Positions 24,617 to 38,539 of a stretch of DNA of 64,000 nucleotides are shown one piece after another. The stretch comes from Artemisia argyi (Eukaryota > Streptophyta > Magnoliopsida > Asterales > Asteraceae). The notes under the pieces are model-generated. The model saw nothing but the letters and a program-made list of their open reading frames with translations, searched no databases and was not told where the DNA came from. Location of the stretch: NCBI GenBank assembly GCA_030686995.1, contig CM060691.1:88285055-88349054 (forward strand), written 5' to 3'. Both the position numbers and the translations under genes were made by a program. Each line of letters begins with the position of its first letter. The first letter of the stretch is position 1.

Positions 24617-26713
24617 TTATATAACAACATTGAATTAAGCGAAACGATGTGACTTGTAATCATAGTTGATTGGTTAGTTTTGGGGCCAAAACCTTTTGTG
24701 GCTATCTAAACGACGATCATATTGCGAAACGCATGTGTAGGGCTTCGAAAGATGCCACCACTTATTGGGAATTGATTTACTTTTTCATCGGGACGCACCA
24801 CTTCTTGCATTACATAGTTGTATTACACTTAAATCCTTCTGTGTATGTTTGTACGATTGTGTGTGAATATCAATAAAAGGAATGTGAAGCGTGTGCTAAT
24901 TTTTATATGGTATATAATTCAATGTAACTTTTTATCCTAAATAATATGGGCTTACGTTTAACTCCAAATTCTCTTTCAAGGCCAATTACTTTTGAAGATG
25001 TGGCTTCAAAAATTTAAAGTAACGTGCAAAATTTTCACTCTCTTTAACCAATTCAATCAATTATAAGGGAAAGCCTTACTCACTAATACAGATTACAAGG
25101 GAAGCCATGGTCACTAAATGTGGCTTTAAAGGCATCATACTTCCTTGAAAACATAAGCAGAGTTAGTAGCTCTTGATCGTCATTCACTGTCTATTTCATC
25201 ATATGACTTCTAAGAAACCATACAACCATTCATAGGTTACATTATATTGTTCACTTCAAGCTTGTTAAATTGCTTCAACCGTACTTCAACTAGTAAAGAT
25301 TTAAAACAAGATCAATCAAACAAGATGCAAAATTGATCGATGTGGAATATTGAACAAGCTTGATAGATGAATTTTAATACAATTTTAGGAATTTCATTAT
25401 AGACGATTGTGGTAAATTTGTTTCAACTGTAGACGGTTGTAACAATTAATTTGTTACAAATCTGTTTATTCTCCAAATTTTAATGTAGACAATTGTGTGA
25501 ACTTTTATGAAAGAAACTATGGAATGCGTGAATAGTTTATAGAGGACGGCTATCAAGTGCTTTACACGTGATAGTGGTTACACTTTATTGAAAATACAAG
25601 AAATGTATAATCAGTTACCTCACCGCATTAAATAGTCGCAAACTATTCGTAATCATTTTGTAAACACACAACGTATTCATAAATATGGCAGGTTGCACCA
25701 TCCCTAACCTTAAGTGGTCTTGCTTAATTAATACGTGTCATAGCATAGCAAAAGCCTTTGTACCCCTCATAACAAATACAAATACATTTTTTTTTTGTCT
25801 TGCACACCCGAAGTAAAGATAGATAGGCTATTGCGAGGATTTGTCTTGCGAATTATAATGAAACTACTACACAAAGAATTAACAAAAGTGACAAGGTTAA
25901 CGTCATAACATTAAACAATATAATAGCTAATAAAAAAAATCTCATTGCCTTTACATCATCTTTGTAATATAAGTAGTGCAATAAGCCAATAATTATAAGT
26001 TTGAGAAATAGTACATTACCAACATCTTTCTAATACAAGTAGTGCATGAATTACTAGTTTGAAACATAATACATTCGCAACATCTTGAATTACTAGTTTG
26101 AAACATAATACATTCGCAACATCTTCGTAAGATAATCATGTGTTCAAGTGAGAGAAATAGACACATGAAGTGAGAGAGAATGGCCGTGATGAGGATAGGC
26201 ATTTTTGGGTTTAGACTTGGTAAGATTTATGGTATAATACATTAGCATAAGAGAAATAAACAGATGATGCACTTTCCTTCCTGTTTTCTCTAGATTGAAT
26301 TACTTTATCAAGACAATGTATGCCAATGAGGAACATCATTCATCTAGAACAGGAAAGAAAAAAACCACATCATCCATCTTTATTTTGGTAAGCTACAATA
26401 GATCAAATTCACACAAGGTTTTCATAGTCACGGGACGTGAACTCTATCATTCACTTTTGTAGATTCATTGAACTCTGTCTTTGACCTTTGAAGTATACCT
26501 ATTGGCCGCAACAATAACATCATAACCAGAGTATGAAATTTTGTGAAATAATCCAAAAAAATTAATAAATAAATAAATAAAAAGCTAGATTGTGGAAGAT
26601 AGACATCTCTAGAAACTATGATTGCGTAGTATATTGATTCCAAGTTTTGTGATAGAAACTATGAAATGCATGCATGGTTTATATAGGACAGATATTACAT
26701 GCATTTTGTGTAA
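24617..26713. other. Unrecognised non-coding DNA
   Basis: No credible gene. It contains a perfect 39-bp tandem duplication (26048-26125). Confidence 0.4.
26048..26125. repeat. 39-bp perfect tandem duplication
   Basis: The unit starting GAATTACTAGTTTG at 26048-26086 is repeated without change at 26087-26125. A weaker relative lies just before it, around 25990-26030. Confidence 0.9.
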
Positions 26714-26744
26714 CTAGAAGGGTACCCGCGCAATACGGCGGCGG
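26714..26744 (-). mobile_element. Second Helitron-type 3' terminus (weaker)
   Basis: The minus strand shows a GC-rich imperfect hairpin around CCGCCG..GCGCGGGT followed by CTAG and T. It has the same layout as 20917-20946 but a poorer stem. Confidence 0.4.
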
Positions 26745-26788
26745 ATACCTGATGACTATTTTTATAGTGAGCATATGTTTTTCATTTT

Positions 26789-26791
<3 letters not shown>

Positions 26792-26877
<86 letters not shown>
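26792..26877. repeat. (TA)n microsatellite
   Basis: About 43 TA units. Confidence 0.95.
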
Positions 26878-26879
<2 letters not shown>

Positions 26880-27405
26880 TACATTTTCATTATAAATACA
26901 TACTATTTTCAATTTCTCAACACACTTGCACAAACACAAACGGTAAGATTTCTTATAACCAAATCAGTTTTTAGTTCAATATTTGTTAACAACCCAACAA
27001 TCAAACTCTTATACAAAAGTTCCTACAATAGCCCAATAAAGATAATATACGGATATAACTATAAGGCCAAAAAGTCCAAAGAACAATACAACTAACCACC
27101 ATAATAATTTGGATATAAAAAGCACTTGCCCTAATTTTTCTAACCCTAAAACCAACATAATCACGCCTCTATGCAGTCACTCATATTTCATCTTCTCTTG
27201 CACCCACTCAACAAAACACTTTGTCTCATCTTAACTACTTATAATTTAAAAATGGTCAAGTGAAAAGTGGAAAAACTGAACTTTCGGTCAATCCCGTTTA
27301 GCCCTTGTCAATGAAACCGAATGACCTTTCTCAATGCCTGGTTAATGATGGACGAATGGAAAGTATTGATGGTGGACGAATCGAAAGTATTGATGGTGGT
27401 TAATG
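26878..27405. other. Unrecognised DNA with a local duplication and minisatellite
   Basis: A stretch at 27234-27295 (ACTACTTATAAT...TTTCGGTCAATCCC) recurs in diverged form at 31420-31485. At 27345-27405 a unit of about 25 bp, GGACGAATGGAAAGTATTGA, is repeated; the solo LTR landed inside this array. Confidence 0.6.
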
Positions 27406-27410
27406 GTGGA

Positions 27411-30400
27411 TGATTGGCTCAAAGGCAGTCAACCTAAATTGACCAAAGGACGGTCAACAAGGTCAAACAGCCTAGACTCAATGCTCCGCGGAATATAGTG
27501 GTTTCCCTGGGTCGTTATGTCCCGACGAGGTGTGAATTGTTATCAAACGGGCTTGTGATCGGGTGAATTTGGACAGGAAAGGGGTTTGTGATTGATTAAA
27601 CTAAGGAATCTACAAGGAAATAGCTTAAATAAGCTATATGAACAAGACTATGAAATCAGAAAAACCAGAAACGTTTTAAACCTAAAAACGTGTATGTTTA
27701 GTTTAAATTTACGCGAACGTACAAAATAAAAAGTAAAAGCTGAAATCTGAAAACCCACAGGGGGTGAAAATGACTTTTTTTACAAACCTAAGGTTAAAAG
27801 AAAATTTTTAGAAAAAGAAAACTAATTTTTACACTAATTACTTATTTATTATTAATTAAATACTAATCAATACTAATTATTAATATTTAAATAACTTAAA
27901 TACAATATAATATTATTTAAATACTAGAGAAGTGAAAATTAAATTTATAAAATTATAAAATAACTTAAAAGAAGTTTTAAAATTAAAAATATGTATTTTT
28001 GTCTTTTTGTGGATTTATATTAATTAATTACTAATTAGATTAATTAAACTATTTAAACTATTTTAAATTACTAATAATACTAAAATTGAATAGAAAATTA
28101 TAGAAAAATTTATAAATCTAATTAACCATCTCAGGAATCCTAAAAAATTATAAAAAGTTTGTTTTATATATTTTTACACTATTTTACTAATTATTATATT
28201 GAATATTAATTAATTACTAATTAAACTAATTAAATTATAAAGACTAGAAAATGAACAGTAGAAATTCTAGAAAAATTCTTAATATTGATTTAAAACATAT
28301 TAAAGCTAGGAAAAATATAAAAACTGGGTGCTACTTTGTAAAAACTAATTTTGCTATTTAATACTTAATTATTAATTAATAATAAATTAAACTAATATTA
28401 AATCTAATAAATAATAAATTACAATATAAAAATTTGGAAAAATTACTAAAATTACTTTAAGGTAAAAGAAAATTAAGAAAAATATAAAAATGCCAAGTAC
28501 TTAATAAAAATCTAAAAAGGAAAATTAAAAAGTTAAATTACATTAAATAGAAAGTATCACTTATAATTAAATTGGTTTTTCTGGATTTTTCTTTTACAAA
28601 ACTATTTTATACCTAATAACATACAACTTTTACAAAAAAAACTTTTTTATAACTTAAAAATAAACCAAATGCAAGCTTAAAAGCTTGATAGTTGACTTTC
28701 TTTGACCAAACCAAGAAATAAGCTCAAATGAGCTTATGTGGGGTCCACAATGGTGGATTCTAGTTCAAATGAGTTTGTTGGACATGTTTAAGCTGGAAAA
28801 AGCAATTGAAGTCCACTAGATAAGCAAATAAGCCACAATAAGCAATTACTTATTGGTGGACTGAGACAGAAATGGGACAAGGTTCAAGGCTGAAACAAGT
28901 GGGGTCCACAGGGTCAAAATGGGTCAAACTTAGTTGCTATGGACTGGGGGCCAGCTTGGGAGTTCAAAGGTACCAATGGGGGCTTGTGGGACCCACTGTG
29001 GTGGCCAGAGTGAACCACCAAAGGTGTTGGTGGTGGAGTGCAATGGTGGTGTGCAGGGGAGGTACATGAAAAACAGGACACAAAAAGCAACAAATTAAGC
29101 ACTCTATCTAACTTATTAAAAATTACAAAAAATACCACAAGCAAGACAGGCAGCAAAATGATAATTATCTAAAAGCACAAATCATAAATCCTAATAATGA
29201 ACCCTACAGAAAATTATCTATTTAAATAAAAAACTAGTTACTAGAAATTTTGACTTTATGAAATATGGAACTAGTTGACTTTGGTGAAGTTCTAATCTAA
29301 TTTTAATGACTCAATAAGTAGTACTAAGCTAAAATAAGATGATATTAAGCATTTACAACAACTTATGAACACAAAATGAAGATTATGAAAATGAAAACAC
29401 CAACAGTGAACTAGAAATGAACAAATAAACTAAGATTTGACTTTATACCAAAAGTGTACTGTATTTTATGACTCCCCTATGCTAAAATGACCTAATGAAG
29501 CATGTTTAAATCAAAAGTTAACACTAAAACACCATGCAACTCACCCAAACACACAAATCCAAACACCCCTTTAATAAGGTGATTTTTAGATTTTCAAAGA
29601 GTTTGACAAAATTACACCATGCAACTGATTACTAGGATTATATTATGATACAACAAGCTTAAATGAATACATAAACAACAACAATGACAACAAATACTTA
29701 AAATTCAAGATAGAGCTAAAATGGCAGTCAAAGGGAATGAAGTGAGTAAAATGGAAACTAATGAACAAATGAACTATGTTAAGCAATTACATGACTAAAA
29801 TACACAAGATAAACACAAAAATACAGAGATCATCAACTAATAGTTATTACACAGTAATATTGCAGAAATAAAAAAAATGCTTACAACTAATCCAAAGCAC
29901 AGGACAAAGAACCAGGGACAATGAACACTGCCTATACCTCCCTTGAGGTTACTAAAACCATGTAAGTCCACAATCCACCATGTTCCAAGCCTGTATCACC
30001 TTGAACACTGATTTTTAATTTTTTTTCTATTTTCCTTGAATTTTTGAGTATTTATGCTATCTTGAGCTAAACTGACTTGAAAGCTTTGAAAGCTTTATAA
30101 AAGCTTAAACTTGAGTTATTGAAACTTAATGGAGCACTGAAACAACATTCAACATCAATCAAGTAAATTTGTCAATTTTACTTGAAAAATGTCAAAAATG
30201 AATTTGTAAGAGAAAACTTGGAATTAATGATAGAAAAGGTTTAAATTACATTAGATAGCTTGATTACAACTGGTTTAAACTAAAAATTACAAATGAAAAA
30301 CTAAATTTAAGCTTGAACGACAATAATAAGACTAAACTACACTACTACTACCTTAACTAACTTCATCTTCTCTTTCTTCACTTTTATATACCCATGGGGG

Positions 30401-31302
30401 CTCCTCTGACTTTCCCACTTCTCATTTTAGCCATTGGATGAGAGCTTTTAATCTTGGCCATTGAAAGTATTTTGGCGGGAAAAATGGGTAAAGCAATATG
30501 AGTGGAGTTTGGTGAGGCAGTTGGTACTAATTAGTGAAGGGTGAGTTGGTCAGAGGAGAGAGGAGACAAATATGGTGGAAGGTGAGGATATGGTGGAGGG
30601 AACAGGGGGAGGGAAATACGGGGAAGAAGGAGGGTGTACAGTGGAGGGGTTTGTTTGACTGGGAGGGTTGACCGGGGATGGTTTTTATTATAAAAAGGGA
30701 ATTGGGCCGTGGTTTGTGTTGGGCTTGGGGTTTTGATGGATCAGGTTATGTTTGGGATTTGGGTTGAAATAACACAAAGGGTCCAAATGGGTTTGCTTAT
30801 TTATCACAAGGACCATTCATGTAATTTGGTGAAAGATGAGGGCTGTTTTTGTCCAATTTCCATACTTGATCAAAGGGTCCATTCCTGCCACATATCAATA
30901 GTCTAGGGATTCTATTTGATAATTTTTATGTTTTAAAATTCCAGGGACTATTTTTGCCAAATTTGAAACTTTAGGGACCAATTTTGTAAATTCCTCAAAC
31001 CTTTCAGATTTTTCACCAAAGGACTAAATATGACAACTTATGATTTCAAAAGGACCTTTGGTGACTTTTCTTTCAAAATAAGTACTCAGGGACTATTTTT
31101 GACAAGTTTTGAAACTTGGGGGACTGAAACTGCCAATATTTCAAACTTTGATCATTTTTCATTTGTTTTTGTTCATTTTGCATCTGAAACATATACAATA
31201 CAATTTTGGAATATTTTAAGTATTTTGATGCATTTCTGAGTGTTTTTAAATGTTTTTGCAGTTCAGATTGACCAAAAATGATGAGTGTTTGAGCACTCAT
31301 CA
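27411..31302 (-). mobile_element. Solo LTR, family A copy 2
   Basis: A 3892-bp block, the reverse complement of the 5086-8847 family, is flanked by a perfect 5-bp duplication GTGGA (27406-27410 and 31303-31307). On the minus strand it begins TGATGAGTG and ends CCAATCA. A minus-strand TATA-like GGTATATAAAAG lies near 30383-30394. Shared landmarks with copy 1 include the CTCGTCGGGACATAACG segment near 27519-27535. There is no internal region and no real open frame. Confidence 0.88.
30383..30394 (-). promoter_or_regulatory. TATA-like box in solo LTR copy 2
   Basis: GGTATATAAAAG on the minus strand about 0.9 kb inside the LTR 5' end. The matching position in copy 1 (about 1.07 kb in) reads CCCTATAAG. 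Confidence 0.35.
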
Positions 31303-31489
31303 GTGGACGAATGGAAAGTATTGATGGGCGTTATATTAGGAAGTCAAATAAAGATTAATGATATAAACCAAAACTTTCGGAGGAAGAATCAGTTAAAAAA
31401 AAATTCAAAACACCCATCAACTACTTATAATGTAAAAATGGTCAAAATGAAAATGTGGAAAAACTGAATTTTCGGTCAATCCCCATAAT

Positions 31490-33255
31490 GCCGTTGCAAA
31501 ACCACAGCTTCTTGTATACGCTTAAAACTACGCTCCCTCAATCACTCCAATTCAATTCTATAATTAATGTCGAGATTCATCCATCAATGTCAGCTTATTT
31601 TTGTTAAGCATTAACACCACCTATTACCAATTGCATTTCAAAATCAAAACGAAATCAGTTTCAAATTAGTTTCTAAATCACCGATTCCAAAAAACGCAAA
31701 ATTGATTCAATCGGTTTCAAAATCACCATGGATGATCCTGAATTCCACCCAATAATTTTGGTAAGTTTTAATTGTATTGAATCGATTTGGTTTATATTAT
31801 TGCTTATTTTTTATGTTTATGATGTAAACCTAAGAATGTTAGCTAAATCATTATTGTAACCAAACCCTAAGATAAAAGTTTGGGAAAACCTCTCATATTA
31901 ATTGGGGGCAATCTATTTGTATGAACCGATATTCAAGAACAAGGTGAGACAATCATTTTATGACATTTTTCACTACTTCTGCCCAAATTCTGTTTTTGCA
32001 TTTGTACTAATTGGATTTTGTTGGGGTTTAGTTTTGATTTCAGTTGATTGAATTGTGCAGATTTTCATGTTTCTACATGTGTTCAAGTTTCGAAGGCTCT
32101 CAAGTAGTCAATGGTAAGTCTTTTTTTACGTTAACTGATTCATATACCAACCGCTAACTGAAATGGTGTAAAATGACAGGGTGTGCTGCTCCTGAAAATA
32201 TGCTTGATTACCACAGTAGTACCAACCCACAATTTGTCGAGTTACGTGGGCTTATGAGACCGTTTGTCTAGCCATTTCCCAATTAACTATGGTAAAGTTC
32301 CCATTTTCATTGCTGTGGTTGCTCTTATATGTCGATTTGGGTACAAAGTATTTGCTCAGGTCTTATTCATAAGTCGGCTTATTTGATGGTTAAGACTTTT
32401 TGGATCATGTTTGAGACTGCCATTGGTATTATTAACGAGGTATAAAAAAATAAATGATGATTGTTTATTGATTTCACATTGTGTGTCTCTTTATTTGAAG
32501 TGCCTATTTAAGAATATGACAATGATATAGGTTATATTAATGAGGAGTGTAACGAATTACAGCGGTTATTTATTGTGTGTCAAAATGAGTACTTTCTAGT
32601 GGTGATTAAACAATGAAATGGATCTTATCTTGTACGTTTGACCTTAGGCATTATTGTGTTTAATTTGTTCTTAAGAATAATTTTTATAGGCACATATGAT
32701 ATTTTACCCATAAGCATAGATGTGTAGTGGATCAACTAAAAGTTGATTATTGTTGACTTTAACTGATGATACATGAGACCGAGTTCATATCATGTTACAT
32801 GATAGGTTGTTATGTGGTACTATATGCTTACCTTTTTATTGTGGACTAAGCTTCTGGTGGTAGACCGGAACAAATCCTACTTGCACCTGTGCTTCTTTGT
32901 ACTTTTAGGCTAATGGTCATTGTATCTAAAGTGAATGATAAGAGATGGATAATCGGGGGGATCCTGTGTTTTACTTTTGTTACCTAAAAGTGAGTATGAG
33001 CCTTCTACCTTTAGCTTATTTGATTAGATTGGATCTTATATTTGCTCCCTTTAGCATATTTTTGATTAATTTGTTTAGTTCATTTTTCATGTTTATTTTA
33101 AGTCGTATAACCTATTATCTTGAGTAGAGTTGTTACTGAGTAATTGTTGTAGGGCAACCCAATGATGAGAACGAGATCCGAATTAATATCCAAGGGAGGA
33201 ATCTTCAAATTACGGCTATTGAAACAACTTTAGTGTAGGTATAAATGTTTTGAGT
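31490..33255 (+). other. Possible exon fragments of an unrecognised gene
   Basis: At 31729 a frame opens MDDPEFHPIIL and runs straight into a donor-like GTAAGTTT (31761). Near 32181-32272, after TGACAG, a frame reads CAAPENMLDYHSSTNPQFVE and ends RPFV before TAG. At 33152-33237, after GTAG, a frame reads NDENEIRINIQGRNLQITAI and then meets TAG. Each has splice-like borders but they do not join into one clear frame. They may be a decayed host gene or fragments captured by a transposon. I do not recognise the protein. Confidence 0.3.
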
Positions 33256-33260
33256 CTTTC

Positions 33261-36002
33261 TGTAACACCCCAACCCGACATGGGTCCGGAGCGCTACAGT
33301 ATGGTGACATATCAAAGCATACAAAGCATACAACGCAAGCGGAAGACTTAAAACAAAAGATTTCAAGGGAAAAATCTAAAAGTACAAAAGAAATACTAAA
33401 ACTATAAAAGAAAAGAAAATTCAAACTAAACAAAGTCTAATCTAATCTAGTCCAGATGTAATGGGCTTCTAGTCCATGGGGTAGTCCACTAAAGCTCCTA
33501 TGCTCTCTCTTCACCCAAACCCAGCTTCCAACCTAAAACCTGCCGCAGGAAAGGAAATGCGGCTGAGCTTAAAAAGCCCAGTGAACAGATATAACAAAGC
33601 AAACGGATAAACGAAACGTATATAAGTATGAGAAACAAGACATCGTAAGCTTCTGCTGAAAAGAATATCATCTGTCAAATGCATAAGAGATCAACGAATA
33701 ACTGAACGAATATCATAAGTCAAATGAAATGAAGCATCATAGATATATCAAGCATAAACAAATCATAAGAGAATCAAGAGCACGTATCAACAAAGGCACG
33801 TCTAACGAGATACTCGAATAGACATACGAAACATAGGAAAGCCACGAGCCGACCTAACGAGATACTCGAATAGGTCTGAAATCACATAACCACATATCCG
33901 TCAATTCATAGGGTATACATAGAGTAGCTAACTCCAATGTACCAGACGTGAAAGGGGTACAAGGCACGTACAGCCAGTCACCAAACCAAATCGTATCATA
34001 TCATATCAGAACAAATCCTAGGATGCATCCATACGCCCCCCACAAACAAATCATATACAAAGTGGCCAAGAGATCTCATATCATATCATAATCAGACGGG
34101 GACGCCGGGGACTAATCACACCGCCCCAGATAGTGTCATGCCATTGGTGCCTCAATGACACGCCCATGGTACCTCCATGAGTAGACTAAAAACTCGGGCA
34201 TCAGAACAGAACATATCAGAACAACAAGTAAGGCTATCCATAAACAAAGCAATCATAGCATATCAATCAGAATATATCAACAGAATCTCATATCAGTGAG
34301 ATAGTAATCAGATCATCATAACAGAATGGATAGCAAACAGAATCCAATCAAAGGATAATATCAAACGAATCACATCAATGAATCATATCAAAAGGGATCA
34401 TAGCAAAGGCTTATATTAACTGAATCCTATCATAGAAAATGAAGCAAAGTCAAAGGATCGAAAAATCATGAGATCAGAACCCTTACTGAGAAAGGGTAGA
34501 ATATCTGTACCTTAAACCGCCAACGAAACCATATCGTAACATAAGAATAGGAAGTCACTCCTTCTTCAGCGAATCTACACGTAATCATGATCGGCTTATT
34601 ATTAATACTTATTCTAAATCAGATTGCTCATTTTTGTCGGCTTTCCATTTTTAGTAACTTTCCCGAATTAGTACTTTAATACTTTAAGGTTATTATTGAC
34701 GATTAAATACTATATAAGGTTTAAAATGACCAATATAGTAAGTTAGGGTTAAGTACGACGATTTAGTAATCAAAATATAAATTATCAAAATTAAATATTA
34801 AAACGTCAAATAAAATTATTTTAAAATCTATTTTAAATAAATTTGTCAAGATAATAATTTTGGACCCCGTCATTATCATTTTATATAATTTATTAACGTA
34901 CCCATGCTATTATTATTTATGCCGCAACGACCCAACATTTATTAAATCATGTAAGACTCGTTATGTTGAAACACTCACACTAACATACGCTTACACACCT
35001 TCAATGTACACACCGAAATACCCATGCATGCTCTAGCTAAATAACGAGACACACACAAATATACTTATCTAATGAACTCACACATAAAATATTATTTCAC
35101 ACATTCATGCGTATTTGCATAATGAATATCACCCAAAACAGATTTCATGCCAACACATGCTTACTATAGTTTAATATACAACTTAATGCATGCATCCTTT
35201 CTTTTAAGCTTGAAATAGACTAGGTTTAAAACATTGTTGTGTCAAATGAAAGATAGCTCAAACCCTACGAACAAAACTAATTCGAATCTCAATATGTTAG
35301 ATCGTTTATAAGAGAGTTTCATTTCCTTATTTTATGTGACATTCTTATCAGTTCATGTGAGTTTGTTTATATACTTTGCGACCAAGTTCTAAACCTTTCA
35401 TGTGTATATATTTTAGGTCGATTCATTAGTTATATCAGGTAACATGTTAATCAATATGCATGAGATCAAAACAAAAGATAGATATGGCAAGGATGATACG
35501 ACACCCTCGTCGCGTGGTCGAAACGAAAGAACAAGGAACCAGGTTTTATGTCGACGCTAAAACAACAAACAAACGTGACCCATGCAAGATACGAATACAC
35601 ATGTTCATATGATCGATTATATATGTTATCAAGGTCGTTATTTTATGTGAGTGGTTATGATTTTATGTGGTACTATAACATATGCTAGTCAATTAAATAA
35701 GTGACTCAGGACAACATATCAAGGTCGAATACAAGAATAGAACAAATCGAACAAGGTGTGAAATTGTTACCCTTGATGCGTGATAACGAGAAAGAAGAAA
35801 AGGACCAAGATCGCACAGCAGCTTATGTAGCCGAAACCCAACCAAAACCAACTCCTTCGAGCAGCCTTAGAACCCACAACCACAAGTACTCTTTCGAACA
35901 AGGATTCCCCACGTCCAATGCAACACCACCCATGATCAAAAGCACCCTTTTGTTTCCTTCGATTTTGTATGAGAAAGAACCAGGAAAAAGTAGCAGCAGA
36001 AT

Positions 36003-36049
<47 letters not shown>

Positions 36050-36435
36050 GTTGACAAGTGTGGGAATATTCGGTATTAATAAAACCGAGTGGGGAAAAGG
36101 CACTAAATGAGGAAATACCGGATTTTGTGGGAGGTGATTGATTGCCAAACGATTTGAGCTTATCTTGCACCAAGGCTCATTTATTTTATCTTTTGATTTT
36201 AGTATTTAGATAAGAAGAAAAAAAAAAAAATCGGCCCATGTACTTATTTAGACGTGTGATAATTTGTTATAGATACAAATTATGGAAGTTTCATTTATCA
36301 TAAGTTCCATATGTCGTGTACGTTTAAGTATTATCACGTAAATACTTAGGTTATAATCATTATCCGTTCTTTAAAAGTTTAAAGTTATAGGGGTATTCTG
36401 GGTATTTTAGATGTTCAAAAATTTCGGGTATTACA
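33261..36435 (-). repeat. 3' LTR of the LARD-like element
   Basis: Begins TGTAACACCCCAACCCGAC and ends GGGTATTACA in plus orientation. It contains T43 at 36004-36046, against T24 in the other LTR. Confidence 0.93.
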
Positions 36436-38539
36436 ATTCTTCCCATCTAAAAAGAAAATTTTCGTCCTCGAAAATTGAAGTCACAAAGTTAGACGGAGTC
36501 GTAGGAACTCATAAAAGATCGTTACAATTATCCTCACGCTCGGGGAGGTTCTTCCAAAAGAATCTTCACAACGAAATAGTTTCTCATGACTCGATCTCGA
36601 CAAACTTGGATAGCCCCTGGCTCTCCAATAGAATACAAATCATAACCAATTCAATTCAACGAATGCGAAACAAAGGTGTAGCAGACGACAGATGACAGAT
36701 GATAGATAAAATATTACAAGGAGATACACTAAACACACATATTCCTACGATGCAAAAACGGAGATACTGCTAACCGATAAATCTTCATCAATTCCTACAA
36801 ATTCTGAATGAACAAAGGAACTTGCCAAAGTCTGAAGAGCACAAATCGATTCATCAAACGTATCAAGAACCTCATAAAGAGATGGGTAACATATTCGTAC
36901 TGACGATCAACAAAGCACAAATCGGAGTATCCAAAACGTATCAGAAGGCATAACAGAACAGATAGAATAATCTTACGGATGAGAACGAATCCAAGAACAA
37001 ATGTGTCACGAACCAAAACTTCCTCAAATGGCAAGACGTCTAACTCTTCTGTACCTCTTCTGGAAGTGTGAACCAAAATGCAATTCTCGGTCACGATCAC
37101 TGCTGTTGCGCCATGTAGCTTCAACAATCTTCTACCGAAAGGAAATCTCCGCCGATCTCCCAAGCAAGCAGTCCAAGTAAATGCTCCACTGTAACTCTAC
37201 TTTTGTTGTCTCTCTTCCTGTGCGTAGAAATCTCCAATGTAGTCACCACCATCTTCATGCCATCCCGTCCAACTCTTGCTTCGAGACTCTATACATATTA
37301 GTACAACTAAGATGAATAGAGTTGATAAGACCGTTCACTTCAAACTGCTCCCTTCCATCGTAGAAATTCAACACCGAAAACGAAGATAAGTCTCGTGTTT
37401 CTCTTTCGTCTCTGAACACCCTAATATGTCATACTATGACAATTTGTCCAAGTATTCTTGAAAGGCACAATTGATCAAATACATAGGAATAGTCGTAGTG
37501 GTAGCCAATACAATTAGCATTACGACATTCATAGAGATCACAACGAATACGAAAAGAAATTTCTAAGAATATCCCGTTCTTTTCAGAAAATAAGACACGA
37601 TTCAGCTCCCAACAATAAATACCATCATCATTCTCCTCCACGAATAAAACAAAAACACACAAGATACACAACGAACGTTCCCAACGAATTGAATAACTCT
37701 CGAGGCGAGTTTCATCAGAGAAGTATCTTCACAGCAGTGGGGAAATCAACGCACGAGTTTTAGAACAAGGTGGTCACAAACGATTATCAGGTTAAGAATC
37801 ATGGTGTAGAATATGAACTTCACAGAACGTCAAAGGTGACAAACATAAAATGACAGTCGTCATCATCATAATACTCAGGCAACAGATCAAAATCCAGAAT
37901 AACATCGAATCGGACATCTCCAATGTAAATAGATTAGCACCACGAAATCTTCTACAAATATCTCCAGAACGCATCGGACCAATCGAATATACACGATGAA
38001 AAATCGCAAAACGTTCACAGGGATGGAATAGGTAAGGTCAAAAATCAACAATGAAGAAAGAATGAAAAGCAGGGAGAAGTCATAGAATGTGTCGAACACG
38101 TAGGATTCATACATACACAATCTCCGAACGAACAAAAGGCATCTAACGAATGTCAAACGAATCAAGAATTGAGGTTCAAAAGGATAACTCCAGAGAAAGA
38201 AACCTATCAGGCACACTACTAAGTCTAAAGGCATCTTAAACGCATGTCGCGAATCCTGATAAGTCTTCTAAATCTCCGGAACGAATGATCTTATAGAGGC
38301 CTAACTAAAGGTAGAGGTATAAATCAGAGTGATGCGGAAGAAAGATAACTAACTAACGTCTTATCTTATAATCTACCCAATCCTCACTGGTCATAACTAA
38401 AGTTCCTAAGAGGAGAAACCTAGAGCAAATCCTTCCAAGGTTATTCCATAAGCTCCTAAAGTGCAAAACTAAGGGTCCAAATCCTCACAAGCCATAACTT
38501 ATGTACTACAAGTCGCAGCCTGAGCTCTGATACCATAAT
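36436..38539 (-). other. Non-coding internal region of the LARD-like element
   Basis: About 2.1 kb between the LTRs. Minus-strand frames of up to 122 residues (36795-37163) show no known domain. Base composition is higher in GC than the surrounding AT-rich DNA. The region may hold packaging and primer signals only. Confidence 0.7.
38524..38535 (-). other. Primer binding site, initiator Met-tRNA
   Basis: Minus strand TGGTATCAGAGC, 4 nt from the 5' LTR end (TGTTACA, read on minus). Complementary to the 3' end of plant initiator Met-tRNA. Confidence 0.85.

Noticed and set aside
26674..27095. Tyr-Ile repeat frames
   Set aside because: Translation of the TA microsatellite. The same holds near 20300 and 56528-56824.
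35701..36054. Frame of 117 residues that recurs at 40980-41339 (119 residues)
   Set aside because: It recurs only because it lies in both LTRs of one element, and it ends in poly-Phe from the poly(T). No known domain.
36795..37163. Minus-strand frame of 122 residues in the LARD-like internal region
   Set aside because: No gag, protease or RT motif, and no continuation by frameshift.
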